Of a DNA stretch of 34,955 nucleotides, positions 28,687 through 34,955 are shown in pieces. The notes under the pieces are model-generated. The model saw only the letters and a list, made by a program, of their open reading frames with translations, had not been told where the DNA came from and made no database searches. The stretch's first letter is position 1; every line of letters begins with the position of its first letter. Origin of the DNA: JAYZDP01 sp036337765 (GTDB lineage: Bacteria > Acidobacteriota > Thermoanaerobaculia > Multivoradales > Multivoraceae); the NCBI GenBank assembly GCA_036337765.1, contig JAYZDP010000083.1:1-34955 (forward strand), in the 5' to 3' direction. The translations under genes and the position numbers were made by a program.

Positions 28687-28750
28687 GACACCCGGCTCGA
28701 CGGCGACAGGACCGTTTTTCTCTTCCTCGATGCTAGGATGCGGCCGCTCG

Positions 28751-30184
28751 ATGGCGCGCCCGTACCTCTACCGAGCCAACCGCACCGCCGCCCGCATCTC
28801 GCTCTACGCCAGCCTGGTGGCGGCGGGCGCCATCTCGCTGGCGCTGCTCGTGCTGGTGGTCATTCCCGGCTCCCGCTACGTGCAGGATCTCGGCTGGGTA
28901 CCCCAGGACTATGAGCGCTTCGAAGAGGTCAGGCTGTTTGCCGATTTCTTGCGCATCGACACCTCTCCCGACACCGGCAACGAAGTCGAGGGAGCGACCT
29001 TCCTCGCTTCGGTGCTCGCTGAAGAGGGCATAGAGAGCGAGATCCTCACGATGGGCGATCGGCGGGCAAATCTGATCGCGCGTCTACCGGGTCGTAGCAG
29101 AGAAGCCCTCATTCTCCACAACCACATCGACGTCGAGCCGATCCTGACGCCAGAGCGCTGGGCCTACGACCCCTTTGGCGGCGAGATCGACATGCCCTGG
29201 ATGTACGGGCGCGGCGCTTTCGACATGAAAAGCGTCACCATCGCACAGCTGTTCGCGATCCTTCAGCTGAAGCGATCGGGTGTCGTTCCGGCGCGCGACA
29301 TCGTATTTCTCGCCACGAGCGGCGAGGAGATGGGCAGTGAGCTCGGCACTCGCTGGCTGCTCGAGGAGCGCCCAGAGCTCTTCGACGAGGCCTGGGGTTT
29401 GATCACCGAAGGTGGGGTCGTGGAAGCTCGCAGCCCCGATGACGTCAAGTACTGGGGCACCGAGGTGGGGCAGAAGCGCTACGTCAAGGTCCTGGCGTGT
29501 AGCCCCAGCAAAGCCCGCCTTGAGGACCTACGCACCGACATAAGAGACGAGGACTTCAACCAGCGAGATCTGCGCGTTCACCCGTCCGTTGCCAGCTTCC
29601 TCGACCACTACGGCCCGTCGCGAGACTCCCCTACGCATCGCCGCCAACTCGCTCGACCGGCCGCGGTGTTCGATGATCCGGAGCTCTTCAACCGGTTCGC
29701 GGGGTACCACCGTGCGCTCTTTCGCAACGAGATCTCACCCTTTCCGGTGCAAGAGGCCGCGGACGGTAGTGGCTACGAGCTAGCCATCATGATCGCGTTG
29801 CCCCCAGGCTATGAGCTCGAGCCGGCCCTCGAGCTGCTGCCAGAGTGGATGACGCACGGGGTGCACCTTGTCGTCATGGCGGATCGCGGGTCCTCCGCGG
29901 CGTCCCGGCTCGACCACCCGATTCTCGAGACCATCAATCAACTAGTGCTCGAGGCCTTCGGCGACGTCGACGTCGGGCCTTACTACCAGATGTCGAGCGC
30001 CACCGATGCGCGCTTCTTCCGGGAGGCCGGCATTGCCTCGTACGGCTTCAGCCCGTTTCTGGTACTCACCACCGACACCATCGGCATCGGTGGCCCGAAC
30101 GAGGGGATCGCCCTCCCCGCGTTCGCGCACGGCGTTCAGCTCTACGTCGACCTCCTCGAACGGCTCGTCAACGAAGCCGAGTGA
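28751..30184 (+). CDS. Membrane-anchored M20 family metallopeptidase homologue, variant site
   Basis: 477 residues from ATG 28751. One N-terminal transmembrane anchor (about 16-38) places the catalytic part in the periplasm. M20 metal-site motifs are visible: HNHIDVEP, GRGAFDMK, TSGEEMGSE and LITEGG. The last metal-binding His of the family, normally in a G-I-H-G-P-[DN]-E motif (present in the neighbour at 31180), is Gly here (TIGIGGPNEG). The lid-domain G-H-G-S motif is also missing, so substrate use or activity may differ. The frame is open up to 28637, but the upstream part overlaps the ubiA-like gene. TAGGAT (28734-28739) lies 11 nt before the ATG. It precedes pilA. Confidence 0.82.
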   Translation: MARPYLYRANRTAARISLYASLVAAGAISLALLVLVVIPGSRYVQDLGWVPQDYERFEEVRLFADFLRIDTSPDTGNEVEGATFLASVLAEEGIESEILTMGDRRANLIARLPGRSREALILHNHIDVEPILTPERWAYDPFGGEIDMPWMYGRGAFDMKSVTIAQLFAILQLKRSGVVPARDIVFLATSGEEMGSELGTRWLLEERPELFDEAWGLITEGGVVEARSPDDVKYWGTEVGQKRYVKVLACSPSKARLEDLRTDIRDEDFNQRDLRVHPSVASFLDHYGPSRDSPTHRRQLARPAAVFDDPELFNRFAGYHRALFRNEISPFPVQEAADGSGYELAIMIALPPGYELEPALELLPEWMTHGVHLVVMADRGSSAASRLDHPILETINQLVLEAFGDVDVGPYYQMSSATDARFFREAGIASYGFSPFLVLTTDTIGIGGPNEGIALPAFAHGVQLYVDLLERLVNEAE

Positions 30185-30302
30185 CGTTGCGCGTCGACGG
30201 ACCCTGCCAACATTCGTCACTAGAGTATTCGGAACATCTCTATGGGTCCTTCAAACCCTTCATTATACGGGACTTCAGGCCTTGATACACTTCCTGCTGT
30301 CC

Positions 30303-30318
30303 TGGCACGCTTCCTGCT
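30303..30318 (+). promoter_or_regulatory. Sigma-54 (RpoN) promoter of pilA
   Basis: TGGCACGCTTCCTGCT matches the -24/-12 consensus TGGCACG-N4-TTGCW with one change in the -12 part (CTGC). GG (30304-30305) and GC (30316-30317) are exactly 10 nt apart, as sigma-54 needs. The start would be near 30329, leaving a leader of about 47 nt. PilS/PilR-type activation of pilA through RpoN is known in other bacteria, and a PilS-like gene lies downstream. The 191-bp gap also has CTTCCTGCT twice (30290-30298, 30310-30318). Confidence 0.72.
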
Positions 30319-30375
30319 TCTATCGACCGATACGCGAAACACGGAATGGGCCGTGGCATAGGGTTAGGAGGACAC

Positions 30376-30960
30376 ATGTTCACAAAACTCACCAAGCGTA
30401 GGGACCCGAAGGGTTTCACCCTGATCGAGCTCCTGATCGTCGTTGCCATCATTGGCATTATCGCGGCGATCTTGATTCCGAATCTTCTGGACGCGCTTCA
30501 GAAGGCCAAGCAGAAGTCGACGGTCGGCGATATCCGCAACATCGGTACCGCGTGGATGTCCTGGGTCACGGATCAGATGTCGGCATCCGCGGCTGGCGCT
30601 AGCGTCCAGACGTTCGCATGGACTAGCGCTCTATCGAACGCTGTCACTCATGAGCAACTTGTAAGCCTAATCGAGCAGCCTAGCGACACGGCGTTCTTCA
30701 ATCTTAAGGATCTGCCTGAGAACGACGGCTGGGGCACTGCCTTGAATTTCCGCGCGAACTTCGATCCCGCCGACCCCAGCACGTACTCGGATCTGCTCCA
30801 GACCCCTCGCGCCATTGGCATTCGTAGCCTAGGTCGCGACGGCAGCGAGTCCGGGAGTACGTACACTCCTGGAGTCTTCATCGGTACCGACTACAACCAG
30901 GACATCGTGTGGTCTGATGGCTACTTCGTGCGCTCTCCTGGCGGTGTGAACGCCAACTAA
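30376..30960 (+). CDS. pilA: Type IV major pilin
   Basis: 194 residues from ATG 30376, set by TAGGAGG (30365-30371) 4 nt upstream; an in-frame ATG at 30346 is less likely. Leader MFTKLTKRRDPKG is cut after G13 by PilD; the mature protein begins FTLIELLIVVAIIG with E5. The stalk continues NLLDALQKAKQKSTVGDIRN, common in delta-proteobacterial and acidobacterial type IVa pilins. There is no cysteine pair, so no disulfide loop. The globular domain is Ser/Ala/Asp-rich. Its 3' half is less GC-rich than its neighbours. A sigma-54 promoter and a strong terminator make it a single-gene, highly expressed unit. Confidence 0.95.
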   Translation: MFTKLTKRRDPKGFTLIELLIVVAIIGIIAAILIPNLLDALQKAKQKSTVGDIRNIGTAWMSWVTDQMSASAAGASVQTFAWTSALSNAVTHEQLVSLIEQPSDTAFFNLKDLPENDGWGTALNFRANFDPADPSTYSDLLQTPRAIGIRSLGRDGSESGSTYTPGVFIGTDYNQDIVWSDGYFVRSPGGVNAN

Positions 30961-31003
30961 ACAACCTACCCCGAGCTTGCTGGGCAAAAGCCTATGCAGC
31001 CGT

Positions 31004-31036
31004 AGGCGCCGCTCGATTAGAGCGGCGCCTTTTTTT
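31004..31036 (+). terminator. Intrinsic terminator of pilA
   Basis: AGGCGCCGCTC (31004-31014), a 5-nt loop GATTA, and the exact complement GAGCGGCGCCT (31020-31030) are followed by a run of T (31030-31036). An 11-bp perfect GC-rich stem plus U-tract is a textbook rho-independent terminator, 43 bp after the pilA stop. Confidence 0.95.
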
Positions 31037-31167
31037 CTGGCGCCGCGGACGGCGCTGAGAGTCGACTGCGCGTGGGACTGAAACCATCACGCCCGCCGAC
31101 TGCGGCTCTAGCTTCGGTGGATCTGAATAGCCGGGGAACGGCACAAGCCGCTCGGACTTCGAGGGGG

Positions 31168-31173
31168 TAGAAT
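31168..31173 (+). promoter_or_regulatory. -10-like box immediately before the second M20 gene
   Basis: TAGAAT (5/6 to TATAAT) ends 6 nt before ATG 31180, which would put the first transcribed base at the start codon. No clear -35 is present. Confidence 0.35.
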
Positions 31174-31179
31174 CTGTTG

Positions 31180-32625
31180 ATGCAGGAGCCCCGAGCCTGG
31201 AGCCTAGTAGGGGTCGTCGTCCTCACGCTCAGCTTGAGCGTGGCCGGCGCCGAGACCACCTGGGAGTCGCTCGAAGACATCCCCACCGCGGCCGTCGACG
31301 AAGCGGTCGATTGGCTTCGCGGCTACCTCGCGATCGACACCTCGAACCCGCCGGGCAACGAGGGTGAGGCCGCCGACTACCTGGCCGCGATCCTGCACCG
31401 CGAGGGCATCTCCACCCGGTTGCTGGTAACTCCCAACGGACGTACCAACCTCTACGCCCGCCTTGAGGCGGCCCTGGTGTCTTCGAGCACAGCCGACGAA
31501 GGTGCGGTCCTTCTGCTTCACCACATGGACGTCGTGCCGCCGGGCGATGGCTGGACGGTCGAGCCGTGGGCCGCGAAGATCGATCGCGGTCGCATCTGGG
31601 GCCGGGGGGCGATCGACGCCAAGAGCCTGGGCATCAGTCACCTGGCAGCGATCGTCGATCTGAAGCGCAACGCGGCTCGCCTCGAGCGCGACGTGGTCTT
31701 CCTGGCGGTCGCCGACGAGGAAAACGGCGGCGCGGAGGGTGCGGGCTGGCTGTTGCGCCAGCATCCGGACCTCTTCGACGATGTCGTCGGGGTACTCAAC
31801 GAGGGGGGCTCGAACCGCGCGGCGGGTGACCGGCTGTTCTGGTGGGGAATCGAGGTGGCGCAGAAGCGCCCTCTGTGGATCCGTGCGACGACCCGCGGGC
31901 GCGCCGGGCACGGCTCGACCTACAACCCTTCGAGCGCGGCACACCAGCTTGTCTTCGGGCTCGCCAACCTGTTCGTGCAACCGATCGAGTTCCGTGTCAC
32001 ACCGGCAGCGCACAAATATTTCCGGGCGATCTCGAAGTATCACGGCGAGAGGTTCGGCTCCGTCTTTGGTTCGGGCGATATCGAGACGGTCCAGAGCCGT
32101 TTCGACCAGATGATCGAGGACGGCCGGCTCGGGAACGTGCTGCTTCCTGGTATGACGGTCTTCTTCCAGGACACGATCCAGATCACCTCTGTGCAGACAG
32201 CCATGAGCACCATCAACGTTGTCCCTCCGGTGGCCGAGGCGCTGCTCGACATCCGCCTGCTACCTGACACCCCCCAGGACGAGGCCATCGACAAGATCCG
32301 CGAAGGGATCGGCCAGGCGCCACACCTCGAAGTGCTGCTCAGCTCGGAGCCGACCGAGCCCTCGCCGACCGACTCCGCCGTCTACCAGGCTCTGGAACGT
32401 GTTCTCGGCCAACGCGCCCCCCTGGTGCCGTCCCTCATCACCGGCACAACCGACTCGCGCTACTTCCGTGAGGCGGGAGTTCCGGCATACGGCTTCTCGC
32501 CTTTCATCCTCACCGGCGACGAGTCGCGCGGCATCCACGGACCGGACGAAAGCATCCCGACCTCCAAGTTCCGCGACGGCCTCGAGACGATGCGACGGGT
32601 CGTCTGGGCCTCCGCGGTCGACTGA
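31180..32625 (+). CDS. Secreted M20 family metallopeptidase
   Basis: 481 residues from ATG 31180 (a TTG three bases earlier is in frame). A Sec signal peptide is clear (WSLVGVVVLTLSLSVAGA, cut before about E23), so the enzyme is periplasmic or exported. All M20 signatures are intact: HHMDVVPPGDGW, GRGAIDAKS, VADEENGGAEG, LNEGG, the lid motif GRAGHGSTYNPSS, and the final His in RGIHGPDESIP. M20 enzymes hydrolyse peptides or N-acyl amino acids with one or two zinc ions; the exact substrate is unknown. It is a paralogue of the gene at 28751; the two flank pilA. pilD follows after 24 bp and is likely cotranscribed. Confidence 0.92.
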   Translation: MQEPRAWSLVGVVVLTLSLSVAGAETTWESLEDIPTAAVDEAVDWLRGYLAIDTSNPPGNEGEAADYLAAILHREGISTRLLVTPNGRTNLYARLEAALVSSSTADEGAVLLLHHMDVVPPGDGWTVEPWAAKIDRGRIWGRGAIDAKSLGISHLAAIVDLKRNAARLERDVVFLAVADEENGGAEGAGWLLRQHPDLFDDVVGVLNEGGSNRAAGDRLFWWGIEVAQKRPLWIRATTRGRAGHGSTYNPSSAAHQLVFGLANLFVQPIEFRVTPAAHKYFRAISKYHGERFGSVFGSGDIETVQSRFDQMIEDGRLGNVLLPGMTVFFQDTIQITSVQTAMSTINVVPPVAEALLDIRLLPDTPQDEAIDKIREGIGQAPHLEVLLSSEPTEPSPTDSAVYQALERVLGQRAPLVPSLITGTTDSRYFREAGVPAYGFSPFILTGDESRGIHGPDESIPTSKFRDGLETMRRVVWASAVD

Positions 32626-32649
32626 GCAGACGCAGCGCGAGAGGCGATC

Positions 32650-33426
32650 GTGCTCCTCGACTGGTTCGTTCCGCTCTACATCTCGGCGATCGGTCTGATC
32701 GTCGGCAGCTACCTCAACGTCGTCATCTACCGGCTGCCGCGAGGCCTGTCGACCGTGCTGCCGGTGTCGAAGTGCCCGCATTGCCAATCTCGTATCCGCG
32801 CCCGCCACAACGTCCCGCTGGTGGGTTGGCTGCTCTTGCTTGGGCGGTGCCGCGACTGCGACGGGCCGATCTCCGCCCGATACCCGCTGGTCGAGGCCGC
32901 GACGGGCCTGTTCTTTCTCGCGTCCTACCTTCGCTTCGGCCTGACCTGGGAAGCGCTCGTCTCGGCCGTCTTCGCGAGCTCGATGGTGGCGCTGGCAATG
33001 ATCGATGCCGAACACTTCATCCTGCCCGACCGCATCACCCTTCCGGGCATCGCCGTCGGACTCGCCGTCCAATCGTTGGTGGGCTGGACCAGCCTACGCT
33101 CGGCGCTCCTGGGTGCGGCGGCCGGTGCGGGCGTCATCCTCTTCATGAACGGCCTGTGGTGGCTGCTGCGCCGTGTACAGGGCTTCGGGCTCGGCGACGT
33201 CAAAATGCTGGCCATGATCGGGGCCGTTCTCGGACTCTCGGGAATGGTGCTCACGCTCTTCCTCGGCACGCTCGTCGGCAGCCTCACCGGTCTCGCCCTC
33301 GTTGCCCGAGGCGAGATCGGGATGCGATCGAAGCTCCCGTTCGGGTTCTTTCTGGCATTGGGCTCGATCGCCTCGATCTATCTCGGCCCGGCCCTCGTGG
33401 GCTGGTACGTCTCCTTCTTCCCATGA
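32650..33426 (+). CDS. pilD: Prepilin peptidase / N-methyltransferase
   Basis: 258 residues, polytopic inner-membrane aspartyl protease that cuts prepilin leaders after Gly and methylates the new N-terminus. Visible: GSYLNVVIYRLPRG, a zinc-type pair of CxxC motifs (CPHC, CRDC) in the cytoplasmic loop, and the two catalytic Asp motifs, MIDAEHFILPD and GLGDVKMLAMIG. The start is GTG 32650. It should process PilA (30376) and, by inference, the three pseudopilins at 10863-12704, since no other prepilin peptidase is in the window. Its TGA overlaps the next gene (ATGA, 33423-33426). Confidence 0.95.
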   Translation: MLLDWFVPLYISAIGLIVGSYLNVVIYRLPRGLSTVLPVSKCPHCQSRIRARHNVPLVGWLLLLGRCRDCDGPISARYPLVEAATGLFFLASYLRFGLTWEALVSAVFASSMVALAMIDAEHFILPDRITLPGIAVGLAVQSLVGWTSLRSALLGAAAGAGVILFMNGLWWLLRRVQGFGLGDVKMLAMIGAVLGLSGMVLTLFLGTLVGSLTGLALVARGEIGMRSKLPFGFFLALGSIASIYLGPALVGWYVSFFP

Positions 33427-34617
33427 AAACGGCACCGCGCATCGGGTTTCGCCGCGAGGTCCTGATCCTCGTGCCGACGTCTCTGTTCGTGCTGATGGTG
33501 GTCGCGATCTTCACCGCACTCTCCTACCGCGGCGCCGTGCAGGTCTTCGTAGCGGAGGCCCAGGACGAGGCAGCGGTCGTCGCGCGGCTGGCCTCCGTCC
33601 GTCTCGCTCGCGACCTCGCGGGGCGGGACATCGAGCCAGACACGGATCGGTTGCGCAGCCTCGCACCGGGAGCTCTCGGGATCGCCTACCTCGATTCCGG
33701 GGGCCGACGAATCGCGCTCCTCGGAGACCTTCCAGCGGTCGCACTGCTCGCCCTCCTTCCGGAAGAGGGACTGACGGGCGCCATTGCGGTAGGGCCCAAC
33801 GTCTCGACCAGCGAGCGGATTGTCGCCATCGCACCGATGGGCCCGCCACAGCAACGCACCTATCTGCGCATCGACTTCCCAGATCGAGGACTGGCGCGCG
33901 AAAGCTCAAACGTCCGCATCCTGACGATTCTGGTCATCGTCCTGTCGAGCGGCGTCGGCATTCTGTCGGTGCTCTTTCTCCGTCACTTCCTCGCCCCCTT
34001 TGACACCCTCGTCGAGCGAGCCCGCGCCGCTGTACCCACGACCGAGGCCGCAGACGACGACATCCCCTTTCTTCTCGAAACCTTCGATAACGCTTAGAGC
34101 CCACTCGGTGGCGAGCCGGGGAGCGAGATCGGCGACATCCACGTTCTCGGGCGCGCATTGACGCCGAACGTCGATTGCGGGCTCCTACTCCTCAGCGCCC
34201 AGGGGAGAGTGCTGGCGCTCAACGCCCTGGGAAGCGAACTGCTGGGGGTCGAGGGCACGGCTCAGGGCCACGAGTACGACCAAGCGCTGGCAGCTCGACC
34301 CGAGGTTGTCAAGCTGGTGGCGGGAACACTGGCCGGCGACCTACCCGATGCCGATCTGGAGCTGTCACTGCCGGGTGGGGGCGGCACACTGAACCTCGGG
34401 TTCGCGGTCCACGAGCTGCGTCGGGAGGGGTGCGCGTCACAGGGATACCTGTTCCTGTTCGCCGATCGCACTGCGCTGAGACATCGCGAACGGCAGGAAA
34501 TGCTGTCGCGCAACCTGGCGCAGATGGGCGAGCTCACCGCCGGAATCGCCCACGAAATGCGCAACAGCCTCACGTCGCTGCGGGGTTTCCTCAGCCTTGC
34601 GGAAAAGCGCGCGGCGG
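33423..34617 (+). pseudogene. pilS: PilS-like sensor histidine kinase, in-frame stop and 3' truncated
   Basis: Sensor kinase frame overlapping the pilD stop. Residues 1-224 hold two transmembrane helices (about 13-33 and 162-184) around a periplasmic sensor domain, and end at TAG 34095-34097. The same frame then continues without further interruption: SPLGGEPGSEIGDIHVLG, a PAS-like domain (34158-34450) and the HisKA dimerisation helix with the phospho-His in AGIAHEMRNSLTSLRGF (34540-34590). Homology stops at about 34617, before any ATP-binding domain, where the sequence switches to a minus-strand response regulator. Restart at TTG 34158 could give a soluble piece, but without an ATPase domain it cannot be a kinase. 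The name rests on context (pilD, pilA, sigma-54 promoter). Confidence 0.8.
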
Positions 34618-34929
34618 GCCCAGCCTCATCGCCTCGACCGCGGTCTCGACGCTGCCGAACGCGGTCAAAACGACCACCGGGCTCAACGGCTGCACCTGCT
34701 TCACACCCTTCAGCACCTCAATGCCGCTCGCCCTTGGAAGCTTGAGGTCGGTCAGCACAAGAGCGTAATCGCGAGACTCTGCCAGGGCGATCCCTTCGCG
34801 GCCGTCGCCCGCGCTATCCACCTCGTAGCCGTCCTCCTCCAAGGCCTTCGAGACCAGCCGGCGCAGACTCTCGCGGTCCTCCACCACCAGCACGCGCGGG
34901 ACCACAGATGGAGGAGCCGTGCTAGTCAC
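34618..34929 (-). pseudogene. Response regulator receiver domain, 3' truncated at a junction
   Basis: From GTG 34929 the frame reads a CheY/NtrC-type receiver: VLVVEDRESLRRLV, phospho-Asp in LVLTDLKLPRASG, and the signal residue in VVVLTAFGSVETAVEAMRLG. Homology ends abruptly there, in the middle of the last receiver helix and strand; the frame adds a few foreign residues (PPRAFPQG, to 34591) that are the reverse complement of the kinase gene. The missing part should contain the rest of the receiver and probably an AAA+ and Fis-type DNA-binding domain (PilR/NtrC class), which would fit the sigma-54 promoter of pilA. It is best read as the partner of the adjacent kinase in inverted orientation. 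Confidence 0.78.
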
Positions 34930-34955
34930 GCCGCTCCCGGCCGCGTACGAGGGCG
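34926..34955 (-). CDS. C-terminal tail of a gene overlapping the response regulator start
   Basis: On the minus strand nine open codons (RPRTRPGAA) end with TGA at 34928-34926, which overlaps the regulator's GTG (GTGA). This four-base overlap is usual for kinase-regulator pairs, so the tail may be the end of the kinase's ATP-binding domain. Nine residues are too few to identify it directly. Confidence 0.35.
   Translation of the reverse strand, partial: RPRTRPGAA

Noticed and set aside
31020..31060. Second hairpin after the pilA terminator (CTGGCGCCGCGG region)
   Set aside because: Pairing is short and imperfect; the 31004-31036 terminator explains the site.
34095..34097. TAG read as pyrrolysine or another recoding event
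   Set aside because: No pyl genes or recoding element are visible here, and a kinase linker is not a known site; a nonsense mutation or base error is simpler.

Overview
The window is dense, GC-rich bacterial chromosome with about 30 genes and no rRNA, tRNA, CRISPR array or insertion sequence that I could recognise. Lipid A/Kdo genes (waaA, lpxK), an outer-membrane secretin and PilMNO-type inner-membrane proteins show a diderm (Gram-negative) cell. The gene mix and protein style (a long acidic FN3 protein, a secretin with a cohesin-like tail, M20 peptidases beside a pilin, split acyl-CoA carboxylase) suggest Acidobacteriota, perhaps a Thermoanaerobaculia-like lineage. That placement is inference and needs a tyrS or gltA phylogeny.

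Layout. 1-10.4 kb is mostly housekeeping: the 3' part of an acidic fibronectin-III-like protein overlapping dapF, then tyrS, a Fur-family regulator, a small membrane protein, gltA, queE, acnA, a YqgE/AlgH protein and a small helical protein. From 21.05 kb down to 10.4 kb, on the minus strand, runs a compact secretion/pilus locus: gspF, gspE/pilB, pilM, pilN, pilO, a pilP/gspC-like gene, a secretin, three pseudopilins and finally dut. Most genes overlap or nearly touch, so they look translationally coupled. A perfect 18-bp hairpin at the gspF stop separates gspF from the rest.

21-28.7 kb carries waaA-lpxK (+), then a minus-strand group (membrane GT-C/YfhO-like protein, biotin carboxylase, biotin carrier), and a UbiA-type phosphoribosyl/prenyl transferase (+) diverging from it. 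28.7-35 kb is a type IV pilin island: M20 peptidase, pilA with a good sigma-54 promoter and a classic terminator, a second M20 peptidase, prepilin peptidase pilD, and a PilS-like kinase. PilD probably processes both the PilA pilin and the three pseudopilins of the large locus, so the two regions likely work together.

The most notable points are: (i) a hybrid machine with T2SS-like pseudopilins on a PilMNO(P) platform and a TPR-secretin-cohesin outer-membrane protein; (ii) a pseudopilin whose only sensible start is a CTG directly after a perfect Shine-Dalgarno; (iii) a pilS-like gene with an in-frame amber codon that is then cut at a GGGCCC junction where the sequence flips to the 5' part of its probable partner response regulator on the other strand (inversion or chimeric assembly); and (iv) a recurring -10-like box 6-14 nt before the start codon of several first-in-unit genes, suggesting leaderless transcripts.
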